From Caballeronia sordidicola (GTDB lineage: Bacteria > Pseudomonadota > Gammaproteobacteria > Burkholderiales > Burkholderiaceae): DNA of 64,000 nt. Positions 27,326 through 37,419 of this stretch are shown here, piece by piece. The stretch spans positions 372,001-436,000 of the forward strand of contig NZ_JNFG01000199.1 of the NCBI RefSeq assembly GCF_000729995.1, given 5' to 3'. Position numbers and translations under genes: made by a program. Below the pieces are notes generated by a model. It had not been told where the DNA came from. It worked only from the letters and a program-made list of their open reading frames with translations, and did no database searches. The stretch's first letter is position 1. Each line of letters begins with the position of its first letter.

Positions 27326-28504
27326 TCAGAAGAAGTGGCGCAGGCCGATAGTACCCACGAACTGGGAAGGTCCCGATGAAGGTGTCGCGTTTTGCGAATC
27401 GCCGACCACCGCCACCGCGTTGACAATCGAGGTGCCGTTCGACGCGAGCGCCTTGCCGCTGGCGTGCTGATACGCCTCGAGGAAGTAGACGCAGGTCCGG
27501 GCCGATAGTGAATAAGTCTGCTCGAACGAGAACTGGTTATAACGCGCCGAATCCGAAATGCCATTCGACTCGCTCGCCCGCGTATAACTATATCCGGCGG
27601 CCAAAAAGATCGCCGGCGTCAGTTGGTAGGTTGAGATCGCACCATAGGTGTTGAATACAGCCGTCTGCTGGAAAGCCGATCCCGAGCCCGGACGATACAC
27701 CACGTTCGAGTAGTTCAACCCGACCATCACGTTGCCGAACTTGTACTGGGCGGCCGCCGCCACCATCTGGTTGGTTTCCGCGCTGGCGTATGCAACATTG
27801 ACGGGCGAGTTGTCGGCTACGGTGCCCACCGCGTTGCTGGTGGAAAGATCGTTCAGGCGATTGAAACCAACCGCGGCCTTGAAAGGACCCATCTCATAAC
27901 GAAGCGCCGCGCTCAGCGTATTGCCTTGCGAGAAACTCCCGGCCACACCGCCTAAACCGTACTGCACGCTACCTTGCAAGCCACGAATCGACGGCGACGT
28001 GTAGGTAAGCGAATTATTGAATCGCAAGGTGGTGTCGAGTGCGTCCAGGTCACCCGGATGCGCACCGGTGGCACCCGTCAGGTACCCGGTCGGACCCAGC
28101 GCGCCGACGAAGTTGAAGTACGGCGTGTACTGGCGACCCACTGTGAACGTACCGTATTGCTGATCGCTCAATCCTACGTATGCCTGACGGTTGAACTCAT
28201 AACCGGACGAGCTGGCAGCGCCAGTTTGAGAGTTGAAGCCGGCTTCGAGCCGGAAGATCGTTTTTAGACCGCCACCCAGATCTTCTGAACCAAGAAAGCC
28301 GAACTTGCTCGCGTTCAGGCTGCCCTGACTCATGTAGAAATTGTGGTTACCCTTTTGATTGCTGCTGTAGGTAAAACCGTTATCGATAGCGCCATACAAC
28401 GTCACGCTGCTCTGAGCGTGCGCCGCGATCGGAACAACAGACGAGACGGCTGCACACAGTCCCGTCACTACGCCTCGGTGAAGCGCTATTTTTTTCATAC
28501 TCAT
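27326..28504 (-). CDS. OmpC-type trimeric porin
   Basis: Protein of 392 residues: signal peptide MKKIALHRGVVTGLCAAVSSVVPIAAHA, mature start QSSVTLYGAID, repeated beta-strand pattern, and the C-terminal phenylalanine (LRHFF) needed for outer-membrane assembly. It forms a diffusion channel in the outer membrane. It is downstream of the ACS transporter and GH31 genes on the same strand with a 148-bp gap, so it probably admits the oligosaccharide or glycoside used by that cluster. Only one cysteine-bearing strand (RTCVYF) is unusual. Confidence 0.92.
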   Translation of the reverse strand: MSMKKIALHRGVVTGLCAAVSSVVPIAAHAQSSVTLYGAIDNGFTYSSNQKGNHNFYMSQGSLNASKFGFLGSEDLGGGLKTIFRLEAGFNSQTGAASSSGYEFNRQAYVGLSDQQYGTFTVGRQYTPYFNFVGALGPTGYLTGATGAHPGDLDALDTTLRFNNSLTYTSPSIRGLQGSVQYGLGGVAGSFSQGNTLSAALRYEMGPFKAAVGFNRLNDLSTSNAVGTVADNSPVNVAYASAETNQMVAAAAQYKFGNVMVGLNYSNVVYRPGSGSAFQQTAVFNTYGAISTYQLTPAIFLAAGYSYTRASESNGISDSARYNQFSFEQTYSLSARTCVYFLEAYQHASGKALASNGTSIVNAVAVVGDSQNATPSSGPSQFVGTIGLRHFF

Positions 28505-28652
28505 CTCTCCATCTCCTGTCGAAAAAATATTAATACTCAGCCTAACTAAGTGTTTCCCAAAGTTTCTACGATCTGAACTCGCGTACTGCTTTAAAAATAG
28601 CGCCGGCCCGGAAGTCTCTTTTTGTTCATTGAGTAGCTCGTCATGCTGAGTG

Positions 28653-31062
28653 TCAATCGATTCGAACGGTCAGGCTCCGCCATCCGGCAGACGATTCTTC
28701 AGCCATCAGTACAGCCCCCGCACACGTGACAGGACGCGTCTCACAACCGGGTATCAGTACCCGCACATGCGATTGCTCACTAGGCATCTGCCCCACCCGC
28801 GTGACGGAAAGAAGCAGGCTTTGCGCCGTGGTTTCTATCGATACGTTCCATCGCCCCTGCTCGCCGGTGCGCCACGCCTCGCTTTCGCCGTCGTCTTCAA
28901 CACAGCCGCCACGCGCGACGCCCTCACCCGCGAACGGCACGACGATGAACGCGCGTTCATCGGCGGGACGTGCGAAGTGTTGTTCGGCCACATTCATCGC
29001 GATCACGCCGCCTTCACGAATCAGCATCACGGGTTGGTCGAAAGGCGCAGGCAAGCGGATGGTCTCGCCGCCTTCGAATGCTTCCCCGCTCCAGTAGGAG
29101 ACCCAGCGCGAGCCGGCGGGCAGATAGACTTCGCGTGTCGTCTGTCCTGATTCCACGACGGGCGCCACCAGCAGCGAAGCGCCGAGCATCATGTCGTCGC
29201 CGTCGGCGAGGCAGTTCGGATCGCCGGGAAACTCCGCGAAGAGCGGCCGCATCACCGGTTCATAGGCGCTATGCGACTGCCACAGCAGTTCGTAGAGGTA
29301 GGGAATCAGGCGATACCGCAGCTTGATCAGATCGGACACCTGACGGGTGAGCGCCGGATGCATCCATGGCTCGTTCACGGTGCCGTCGTCGTTCCATGAG
29401 TGAATACTGAAACGCGGCAGGAATATGCCGAACGCCACCCAGCGCACGAACAGTTCCGGCTCCGGCGCGGGCCCCGAAAACCCACCAATGTCATGCCCCG
29501 TGTTCGACACGCCCGACATCGCGAGACCCAGGCCCATCTTCAGGTTGTAGCGCAATGTTTCCCATGAGGTGGTGTTGTCGCCCGACCATGTCTGCACGTA
29601 TCGATGCATGCCAACGCCACCGGAGCGCGAGACCAGGAACGGACGCTTGCCCGGCGCGTGTTCGCGCTGTGCATCTCTTGATGCGCGCATCATCAACTGG
29701 GTCTGCAGCACCTTTGCCTGCTGCGCCGGATATGACTTACCAAAGCCATGCGCCATGGCGTCCGGCGTCCAGATCTCGAACTCGTTGTTGTCGTTCCAGG
29801 TGGCCGCTATGCCGTATTGCAGCAAGCTGTCCTTGACCCGCGCTTTCCACCAGTCGATCGTCGCGGGGTTCGTGAAGTCGAGGTACGCGCCGACCTCGTC
29901 CCAGAACTGCACCCACGCGGGACTGCCGTCTCGGGCGCGAATGAGGAGCCCGGCTTCATCGACTTCCTTGAAGGCCGGGTGATCTTGCAGCAGGCAAGGT
30001 TTGATGTTGGCGCACAACCGCACGCCATGCTCGAGATAGCCGCTGACGAAAGCCTCGATGTCCGGAAATTTGTCGTGATTCCAGTTGAAGACGTAGCGTT
30101 TCGCGCCTATTGACGTGTAGCCCGAGGACAGATGAAACGAGTCGCACAGAATGTCGTGCTCGCTGCACCGCTCGATGAATTCGCCCATGCGCTCTTGCGC
30201 ATCGGGTGCGTCGGTGTAACTCATGGTCGAACCGGAATAACCGAGCCCCCACTTCGGCATCCAGGCCGGGCGCCCCGTCAACCACGTAAAGCGCCGCACC
30301 GCCGAAAGCGGCGTGGCGGGGGACGCGATGAAGTAGTAGTCGAGATCCCCGTGTTCGGCAATGAAATGCCGATAGGCGCCGTGGTAATTGTCCAGCTCGC
30401 GGCCCATGTCAAAACGGCAGTCGGCGAGCGTGTCGTAGAACAGGCCATCCCGTGGCCGTTTCCGGCTGCCACGTCACGTAGAACGGGATGTGTTTATACA
30501 GAGGATCTGTCGTGCGGGCGCTATAACCCATCGCGTCGATGTTGCGCATCTCGTAGCTTTGGTTCGCTCGGTCAAGCGACCCGGCGCGCTCACCCAGTCC
30601 GATGTACATCTCGCCGCGCTGGCGCTCGACGTAGTGATAGACCCGTGAGTCCCACCAGCCGAAGTTGTACGCCTGGGTCCGGCGATCGCTCAAGACGCGA
30701 TGCCACGTCCCGTCCTTGAGCACTTCCCACGAACAGAATCCTCCGTCGTGCTCGACGGTAAGACGGATGCAGGCGGTTTCAACCACAAGCCGCTGCGCTG
30801 CGTTCACTACCGTGTAGTGCGTGTCGCTGAAGCCGCTCATGTCGCGGCGCTCGCGGCCGTCGACCGCCGTGTCTTCCATCCCGGGCGCAATCGCCCAGGT
30901 GCGGGGTCCGCGAAGTTCGCCCTCGGGCAGCACGAGCACGCGAATGATGTCGTCGGCAAGGACGAACAGTTCGATCCGGCAGCCGGTGTCCGCCGTCAAT
31001 TCGAGGTGGTTACCGGCGTGACCGGAAAGCGCAAAGCGAGGCCGAATGTTGAGTGTTGCCAT
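28653..31062 (-). pseudogene. GH31 glycosidase (alpha-glucosidase/alpha-xylosidase type), interrupted by a frameshift
   Basis: Two frames in different phases make up one GH31 enzyme of about 800 residues. The N-terminal frame (31062 to 30409) has the beta-sandwich domain and ends FYVTWQPETATG followed by 12 out-of-frame residues; the second frame (to 28653) carries LADCRFDMGRELDNYHG onward, with the catalytic nucleophile in WNDNNE and the acid/base in WSGDN. The break falls near 30450-30465 and is explained by one extra base in GGATGGCCTGTTC. Either a true inactivation or a sequencing error. AGGTGTGAG precedes the start. It is second in the sugar cluster after the MFS gene. Confidence 0.85.
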
Positions 31063-31071
31063 CTCACACCT

Positions 31072-31091
31072 ATGAGGTTGGATGAGGTTGG
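31072..31091. repeat. tandem 10-bp duplication between transporter and GH31 genes
   Basis: ATGAGGTTGG occurs twice in direct tandem in the 30-bp gap between the MFS stop and the GH31 start. A copy-number change here would alter the spacing of the translational junction. Confidence 0.6.
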
Positions 31092-31092
31092 A

Positions 31093-32382
31093 TTAAACGG
31101 CTGTACTCGCGCCGTGATCGCCCGGAAGTTGCCGGGATGTGCGCGCGTAACCGCGCATCAGGATCACCAGCAGCGTCACGCCGATCAGGTCGAATGCGCC
31201 CAGTGCGGCAAATAGCGGCTTATAACCAATCGTGTCGGCCAGGGCGCCGACGAGCAGGGAGAAACCAAGCCCGCCGATCCACGCCGCCATGCCGGCGAAG
31301 CCGCTGGCCGTTCCCACTTCGCCGGGTTCAAAGACGTCCGCGCTCAGCGTATTCACGAGCGCCGAGATCATCTGGTGAGCGAAGCCGCCCACGCAGAACA
31401 GCGCGATGGCCTGATAGGGAGAAGCGACCCATCCGATGCAAGCCGGCCCAATCATCATGAGTGCGCCGAGCGCGACGCCTGCGATACGCGACCAGATCAA
31501 CGGCACGCGCAGATGCTTCATCAGGAACGGAGAAAGGTAACCACCGAACAAACCGCCCATATCGGCCGCTAGAAAGGGCAGCCATGCGAACAGCGCGATC
31601 TCCTTGAGGTCCATGTGGCGTTCGGTGACGAGATAAAGCGGAATCCAGAAACTGAAGGTCTGCCAGGCCGGTTCCGCGAAGAAGCGCGCTTGAGCGATCG
31701 CCCAGAAGCGGCGCGTGCTCAGCACTTGCTTGATGCCGTGCTTTCCCGGACCAACGATGCTCGTCTGCCCGCCAATGATATGGTCGCGTTCCTTCTGCGA
31801 GATCCTTGGGTGATCCGCCGGCGAGCGATAGAACAGGTACCACAACGCAGCCCAGACGAAACCGAGTGCGCCGGTTACCGCGAAAGCGGTCTGCCAGCCA
31901 TAGCGAAGCGAGAGAAAGATGACCAGCGGCGGCGCCAACAGCGAACCCAGCGATGTGCCCGCATTGAAGTACCCGACCGCGATGGACTTCTCCTTGTTGG
32001 GAAACCATTCGGCCACCACCTTCATGCCCGCCGGAATCGCGACTGCCTCGGACAAGCCCATCAGCCCTCGGAGTGCGGCGAGCGAAACCCAGCTGCCGGC
32101 AAAACCATGAAAGCAGCCAACCAGGGACCAGAGGCAAGCGAATATGGCAAAGCCGATGCGAAGCCCGATCAGGTCAATGATCACTCCGCATGCCGGCTGC
32201 ATGATCGTGTAGCCCACCTGAAACGCGCCGACGACATACGAGTACTGTTGCGTACTCATATGCAGCATTGTCTTTAACTGCGGGGCCAACACGCCGAGTG
32301 CGTTGCGCGACAGGTAGTTGACGATCGTGCCGAGACACACGAGCGCGATGATCCACCAACGCAAGCCGATTTTGTTTTTCAA
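31093..32382 (-). CDS. MFS transporter of the ACS family (hexuronate/aldonate type)
   Basis: Protein of 429 residues with 12 membrane segments; WWIIALVCLGTIVNYLSRNALGVLAPQL is the ACS-family opening seen in ExuT and D-galactonate/glucarate transporters, and GLMGLSEAVAIPAGMKVVAEWFPNKEKSIAVG is the conserved helix 4-5 region. It imports an acidic sugar or related anion by proton symport. Translation starts at TTG 32382 with AAGGAG 7 nt upstream. First gene of the cluster with GH31 and porin. Confidence 0.88.
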   Translation of the reverse strand: MKNKIGLRWWIIALVCLGTIVNYLSRNALGVLAPQLKTMLHMSTQQYSYVVGAFQVGYTIMQPACGVIIDLIGLRIGFAIFACLWSLVGCFHGFAGSWVSLAALRGLMGLSEAVAIPAGMKVVAEWFPNKEKSIAVGYFNAGTSLGSLLAPPLVIFLSLRYGWQTAFAVTGALGFVWAALWYLFYRSPADHPRISQKERDHIIGGQTSIVGPGKHGIKQVLSTRRFWAIAQARFFAEPAWQTFSFWIPLYLVTERHMDLKEIALFAWLPFLAADMGGLFGGYLSPFLMKHLRVPLIWSRIAGVALGALMMIGPACIGWVASPYQAIALFCVGGFAHQMISALVNTLSADVFEPGEVGTASGFAGMAAWIGGLGFSLLVGALADTIGYKPLFAALGAFDLIGVTLLVILMRGYARTSRQLPGDHGASTAV

Positions 32383-33096
32383 ACCCGTCTCCTTCCGTTC
32401 TGGTCCGCCGGAACAGATCTCTCCATCCGGTTCACTGTGATGTTCGTATTCGAATATTGTTTCGATTTACGATTCAGTCATCGTACCACTAGAAAGCGTC
32501 GTCCCAATAGGTAAAAACGTGAGTTTTGTGGGGAAAACGACGCTTTATTACCGGAATTTTGAAAAAATTACTTGATACAACACGACAGTTATCGTACGAC
32601 TGATGGTTAGTAAACGATCGCTTAATGTTCGTTTTAGGTTTTTTAATGTCGTTTTACCAACAACTTTGATATGCACGGCTTTGTCGTTGCGGGTCGCCCC
32701 TTTTCGTCGATCAAAGCAAGATTGTTGATGCTGCGAGGCGAATACTTCGCTGGGAAGATTTGACGGACGAACCGTGGCATCAACGGATACCAGGTTGCCC
32801 ATGGGACGACCGAAGGTGAAATGGGGAGTTGAGTCAGGATGGTCGATCGCGGCTTGCATCGACCGTGCGTTCGCGCTTCATTCCGGTCGCACCGGTTGCA
32901 CGTTCGCGTATTGAGCTAGCTGCGCTGTCGCGTTAAAGCGTCAGCGCCGTGCTAGTGGAGAGGACGCGCATTTGCTCAGAAAGCAGATGGTTCGTGATCG
33001 ACGCGAGCGCGGAGCGATCGTGACGGTCGAGACAATCCGATGCCGGCGCTGCTCGCGCATCGGCCGGACAACTTATAAAACATCAATCGTTCGACT
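32383..33096. other. intergenic region, regulatory DNA of the sugar cluster
   Basis: No convincing gene; an open frame at 32548-32859 on the minus strand has no ribosome site or similarity. The region is AT-richer near 32440-32680 and carries two matching 15-bp sites described separately. The right part (32860-33096) is GC-rich spacer after the efflux operon. Confidence 0.5.
32476..32601. promoter_or_regulatory. two matching operator-like sites upstream of the ACS transporter
   Basis: AGTCATCGTACCACT (32476-32490) and AGTTATCGTACGACT (32587-32601) agree at 13 of 15 positions and each has AGT/ACT inverted ends around a TCGTACSA core. They lie 94-219 bp before the transporter start. They look like sites for one regulator (GntR- or LacI-like), whose gene is not adjacent. 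Confidence 0.45.
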
Positions 33097-34650
33097 TCAT
33101 TCCCGCCCGGCCGTGGACACTACGCCGCTGCCGGCGTCCTGCCCAGCCTCCGCATCCCACCCGCCGCCCAGCGCCTTGTATAGCGCGACGAGGTTCGTCG
33201 ATACCGTCGCCGTGCTGTCGACCCATTGCTGCTCGTTCGTCAGCAAGGTTTTTTGTGCCGTCAATACATCCAGGTAATTCGACAGACCCCGGATATAGCG
33301 CTGATTTGCGATATCCAACGCACGCTTCGACGCTTGCACGCTTGCATCCAGCCGGTCCCGGCGACGCTGTTCGGCTGTAAAGCCTGTCAGCGCGTCATCG
33401 ACTTCCTGGAACGCCGAGAGCACCGTCTTGCGGTACGTGATCGCCGCCTCCTGCTGCTGCGCCTCCCTCAAGGCGAGGGTGGAACGCAGGCGCCCGCCCT
33501 CGAAAATAGGAATCGAAAGGCTCGGCCCCGCGCTATAGCTGCGCGCGCCCCAGCTACCGAGATTCGTGAATTGCGTCGCCTGAATGGCGACGCTTCCCGA
33601 CAGCGTGATCTTCGGGAAAAAATCCGCCTTCGCCGCGCCGATGTTCGCCGTCGCCGCATGAAGCTGTGCTTCCGCTTCACGGATATCCGGCCTGCGCCTC
33701 GCGAGTTCCGATGAAAGCCCGATCGGCACGCGCGGCGGCACCACAGGCGCGTCCGGCGTTTCCTTCAGCTTCTCCGCGAGCGTTCGCGGAAACTCGCCAA
33801 GCAAGACCCCGATCGCGTTGATCAGCTTCGCCTCCTGCTGCTCTTCCTGCGGAATATCCGCGGCGTTCGACTCGGCCTGGCTTTGCGCATTGGCGACATC
33901 GAGATCGGTAGCGAGTCCATGCTTGGCACGCTCGTTCGTCAGCTGCACGGTACGCTCGGCGAACGCGAGATTTTCCTTCGTGATGCGAAGCTTTTGCTGC
34001 GTTCCACGCAGGTTCAGATAATCGCGAGCGACTTCGGCCGCCGTCGACACGATCGCATCATGCCGCGCTTCGTTTTGAGCATCGACTGTGGCGCTTGCGT
34101 TTTCTGCCGTGCGCCTCACGCGGCCCCAGAGATCGAGTTCCCACGATGCATCGAAGCCGTATTGATACAGGTTGAATGGCGGCAATGCGCTCGATGTCGC
34201 GCTTTGCGTCGGTATCCCGCCCTGTCGTCCGCCCAGCCCGTTGGTATCGGTGGCTGACGGTGACCCGCTGCCCCCGAGCAGGCCGATGACGCCATCGGCG
34301 CTCTGAAGCTCACGCGTGTAGGACGCGTTGCCGTTCAACGTAGGGAGCTCGTCCGCTTTCGCTTGCCCGAACTGCGCCCGCGACTCGGCGAGCCGCGTCG
34401 CTGCGATCTTGAGATCGAGATTGCTGTCCATGGCGCGCGTGACCAGCTCGGTCAGAAGCGGATCCCCGAAGCTGTTCCACCATAGCGGATCAACGGGCTC
34501 AGGCACCGCGACCGAACGAACTGCGTCGGTAGTGGCCGGCGCGTCGGGCCATTGTGCCGGCGTCTGCAATGCAGGGCGCTGAAAGTCGGGGCCCATCGTG
34601 CAGGCGGACAAGAAGGCTACAAACGGAATCCATCGATAATCAATGCGCAT
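33097..34650 (-). CDS. outer-membrane efflux lipoprotein, NodT/OprM family
   Basis: Protein of 517 residues of the RND/EmrAB outer-membrane factor family: N-terminal lipobox LSACTMGPDFQRP (lipid-modified Cys), two repeats with LGGRQ-type coiled coils and VARDYLNLRGTQQKLRIT, and RRPDIREAEAQLHAATANIGAAKADFFPKITLSGSV, the most conserved block. It forms the trimeric tunnel from the membrane fusion protein to the outside. Its start overlaps the EmrB-type stop by 11 bp, so the three efflux genes form one operon. Confidence 0.92.
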   Translation of the reverse strand: MRIDYRWIPFVAFLSACTMGPDFQRPALQTPAQWPDAPATTDAVRSVAVPEPVDPLWWNSFGDPLLTELVTRAMDSNLDLKIAATRLAESRAQFGQAKADELPTLNGNASYTRELQSADGVIGLLGGSGSPSATDTNGLGGRQGGIPTQSATSSALPPFNLYQYGFDASWELDLWGRVRRTAENASATVDAQNEARHDAIVSTAAEVARDYLNLRGTQQKLRITKENLAFAERTVQLTNERAKHGLATDLDVANAQSQAESNAADIPQEEQQEAKLINAIGVLLGEFPRTLAEKLKETPDAPVVPPRVPIGLSSELARRRPDIREAEAQLHAATANIGAAKADFFPKITLSGSVAIQATQFTNLGSWGARSYSAGPSLSIPIFEGGRLRSTLALREAQQQEAAITYRKTVLSAFQEVDDALTGFTAEQRRRDRLDASVQASKRALDIANQRYIRGLSNYLDVLTAQKTLLTNEQQWVDSTATVSTNLVALYKALGGGWDAEAGQDAGSGVVSTAGRE

Positions 34651-36178
34651 TGACCTGTGCCCCCTTCGGCAGCTTAGGCAAAAAGAAACAAATGGGAGCC
34701 AGCACGAGCGAGATCACACCCAGCATGATGAAGACGTCGAGGTAACTCATGACCGACGCCTGCTGCTCGACCGTCGAGGCGATCGATCCAAGCGAGCTGA
34801 CAAAGCCGTTGTACGGCGTGATGTGCTCGGCGAGCCTTGCATGGTGAAACTGTTCCCGCCACGCGAGTTGCGTCGTCACCAGCGACACGCCGAAACTGCC
34901 ACCAAGGTTGCGCATCATGTTGATCAGCGCCGACGCATTGTTGTTCTCTTTCGGCGGGATGCCGATGAACTGCACCGTCGAAAGCGGAATGAAGAGGAAC
35001 GGCAGCCAGATGACCTGATAGAGCCGCGACAACGATACATCCCAGAAGCCGATGTTCAAGTCGAGTCCCGCGGTATGAAGCAGCGCGAAGCCGGTGCCGG
35101 CGAGCGACATCATGACGAGCCATTTAGGCTGGAACAGGCGCCCGGTCACAACGCCTGCTATCGGCATGATGAACAGCGTGACGAGGCCGCCCAGACCCAG
35201 CGTCAGGCCCGCGTTGGTGGCGTCATAGCCCAGCAGTTCCTGCGTAAATTGCGGCAGCATCTGCGTCGTGCTGTTGATGATGAAACCGAACGCAAACATC
35301 ACACTGCAACTGATGGCAAAAGCGCGCGACTTGAACAGCCGCAGGTTCACGATCGGCTGCTCGGTGGTCAGTTCGCGAATCACCAGCGCGATCAGCGATA
35401 CGCACGCGATCGCCGTGAACCAGCAGATGAAATTCGATGAAAACCCGTCCTCGCGCTCGAACTTGTCGAGCACGATCTGCAGGCTGCCGAAACCGGCCGC
35501 AACGAGAAAAAAGCCCAGGTAGTCGATCCGCAGGCCTTTATCGAGCAGTTGCCGCCGCTCCTGCTGCACCAGCTTGCTGTCGCTCACAAACATCCACGTC
35601 AGCACCAGCGACACTATGCCGACGGGCAGGTTGATCAGGAACACCCAATGCCATGAATAGTTTTCGGTGATCCAGCCGCCCAGCATCGGTCCAATAGCAG
35701 GCGCCGTGACAACCGTGAAGCCGTACAGCGCGAACGCCATCGCACGTTTTTCGGGCGTGAACGTGTCCGCAAAGATGCTTTGCTCGACCGGAGCCAGGCC
35801 GCCGCCGCCCAGTCCCTGAAGCACGCGAAAGACGATCATCATCGGCAGCGTTGTCGCGAACCCGCATGCCACCGAACTGATCGTGAACAGCAGCACGCAA
35901 ATCATGTAGAAGCGCTTGCGGCCGATCACGTTCGCAAGCCATCCGCTGATCGGCAAGACGATCGCGTTGCTCACGAGATAGCTGGTCGTAATGTAGGTGC
36001 TCTGGTCGAGGCTCGCGCCAAGGCCGCCGGCGATGTGCCGGAGCGCCACGTTGGCGATGGTGGTGTCGAGCACTTCCATGAAGGTCGCGATCGACACGAT
36101 GACCGCGATCAGCCACGGGTTGAACGGCCCCGCCGCCGACCTCGGTAACGCCATGTGCTGAGCCTGGGTAAAGGCCAT
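34640..36178 (-). CDS. EmrB/QacA-type MFS efflux pump (DHA2)
   Basis: Protein of 512 residues with 14 membrane segments. LIAVIVSIATFMEVLDTTIANVALRHIAGGLGASLDQSTYITTSYLVSNAIVLPISGWLANVIGRKRFYM is the DHA2 opening with motif D (LDTTIVNVALP-like) and motif A. It is the proton-driven pump of the tripartite system. Starts 2 bp after the stop of the EmrA-type gene and overlaps the NodT gene. Probable substrates: hydrophobic drugs, uncouplers or fusaric-acid-like acids, by family. Confidence 0.92.
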   Translation of the reverse strand: MAFTQAQHMALPRSAAGPFNPWLIAVIVSIATFMEVLDTTIANVALRHIAGGLGASLDQSTYITTSYLVSNAIVLPISGWLANVIGRKRFYMICVLLFTISSVACGFATTLPMMIVFRVLQGLGGGGLAPVEQSIFADTFTPEKRAMAFALYGFTVVTAPAIGPMLGGWITENYSWHWVFLINLPVGIVSLVLTWMFVSDSKLVQQERRQLLDKGLRIDYLGFFLVAAGFGSLQIVLDKFEREDGFSSNFICWFTAIACVSLIALVIRELTTEQPIVNLRLFKSRAFAISCSVMFAFGFIINSTTQMLPQFTQELLGYDATNAGLTLGLGGLVTLFIMPIAGVVTGRLFQPKWLVMMSLAGTGFALLHTAGLDLNIGFWDVSLSRLYQVIWLPFLFIPLSTVQFIGIPPKENNNASALINMMRNLGGSFGVSLVTTQLAWREQFHHARLAEHITPYNGFVSSLGSIASTVEQQASVMSYLDVFIMLGVISLVLAPICFFLPKLPKGAQVNAH

Positions 36179-36180
36179 GG

Positions 36181-37308
36181 TTATCGCACCGTCACGCGCG
36201 GGCTGACCGAGAGGCCGGGCGCGAGCGGCAGGTGGCGCCAGTCGTCGCCGTCGAAGACGATCTTCACGGGCAGGCGTTGCACGACCTTCACGTAGTTACC
36301 CGTTGCGTTTTCCGCGGGCAGGCTGCTGAAGACGGACCCTGTCCCGCGCTGCAGACTCTGCACGTGCGCATGAAGGACCTTGTCCGGATAGGCGTCGACA
36401 GTGACATCAACCGGTTGTCCCACGTTCATGTGCACGAGCTGCGTTTCCTTGAAGTTGGCCGTGACCCACATCTCGTCGGGAACGACTGCAACCAGCGCCT
36501 GCCCCGGCGTGACGTAGTTGCCGAGGTTCACCGTGCGGCGCGTCACCTTCCCTGCTTGCGGCGCGAGCACTTCCGTGTAGCTCAGTTGCAGCTTTGCATT
36601 GTCGACATCGGCATGGTTCTGGCGCACCGACGCCTGCGCGGCGTCGATCTTCGTTTTCTGCGACTCAACCTGTGCCTCGCCGGCCTGGACCGCCTGTTTG
36701 GCGCTGTCGAGCTTGGCGAACGCGCTCTTGGTCGTCGCCTGGCTTTGTTCGAGCTGCTGGCGCGTGATGGCAGCGGGATCCGTTCCCGTGAACCGCGCCA
36801 GATCCTGTTTTGCCTGCGTCAGGTCTGCTTCCGCGACCCGCACTTGCGCTGCCTGCTGCGCCAGGTTTGCCGTCTGGTACAGCAGGTCGGCACGCGCCTG
36901 CGCGACTTGTGCAACCGCATTCGCTTCCTGCGCTTCGGCTTGTTCGAGCTTGACTTCAAAGTCGCGCCGGTCGATTCGCAGCAGCGGCTGGTTTTTCTCG
37001 ACGTGCTGGTTATCGGTGACCAGCAGTTCGACGACACGCCCGCTCACCTGCGACGCGATCTGGCTCTGATTACTATCGATGAATGCGTCGTCGGTGCTTT
37101 CATAGTGCCTGCCATGCAGCCAGTACCCAACGCCCGCGGCCACGCAGACCAGCAGCCCCGCCCCGCCGATGATCGCGTTCAGGCGCTTGCGCCGCGGGTC
37201 CATCGGCTGGGAAGTTTCCTGTTCCTGCGCTTCGCCCGCTGCCGCGTGGTCGCCATCGGCTTTGTTTCCGCCGGAGGGCGTGCTGTTTTCGCTTTCACTT
37301 CCGGCCAT
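36181..37308 (-). CDS. EmrA/HlyD-family membrane fusion protein
   Basis: Protein of 375 residues: cytosolic polar N-terminus, one membrane helix (LNAIIGGAGLLVCVAAGVGYWLHG), lipoyl halves (TDDAFIDSNQSQIASQVSGRVVELLVTDNQHVEKNQPLLRID and the matching LAPQAGKVTRRTVNLGNYVTPGQ), and long coiled coil between. It joins the EmrB-type pump to the NodT tunnel. GGAG stands 6-7 nt before ATG 37308, preferred to 37338. First gene of the operon and divergent from a TetR regulator. Confidence 0.92.
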   Translation of the reverse strand: MAGSESENSTPSGGNKADGDHAAAGEAQEQETSQPMDPRRKRLNAIIGGAGLLVCVAAGVGYWLHGRHYESTDDAFIDSNQSQIASQVSGRVVELLVTDNQHVEKNQPLLRIDRRDFEVKLEQAEAQEANAVAQVAQARADLLYQTANLAQQAAQVRVAEADLTQAKQDLARFTGTDPAAITRQQLEQSQATTKSAFAKLDSAKQAVQAGEAQVESQKTKIDAAQASVRQNHADVDNAKLQLSYTEVLAPQAGKVTRRTVNLGNYVTPGQALVAVVPDEMWVTANFKETQLVHMNVGQPVDVTVDAYPDKVLHAHVQSLQRGTGSVFSSLPAENATGNYVKVVQRLPVKIVFDGDDWRHLPLAPGLSVSPRVTVR

Positions 37309-37343
37309 TGCACTCTCCAAAATAATATTGAGATGCATTCTAC

Positions 37344-37370
37344 AATAGAACGGAACGGTATCGTTCTATT
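37344..37370. promoter_or_regulatory. TetR operator in the efflux/regulator divergent promoter
   Basis: AATAGAACG and CGTTCTATT, perfect 9-bp arms around a 9-base centre containing a second GAAC...GTTC pair. It lies 36 bp before the EmrA-type start and 50 bp before the TetR start, ideally placed to repress both. Confidence 0.75.
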
Positions 37371-37419
37371 AAAAAAGCCTGCGATAATCCGACCTTGAGA
37401 TTTCGTGCAAGGAGCAGTT

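Noticed and set aside
32548..32859. 103-codon minus-strand frame in the sugar-cluster intergenic region
   Set aside because: No ribosome site, no similarity recognised, overlaps one of the operator-like sites.
36232..37398. Open frame of 388 codons opposite the EmrA-type gene
   Set aside because: Antisense mirror of a clear membrane fusion protein; composition (Arg/Leu/Val-rich without pattern) is typical of a shadow.
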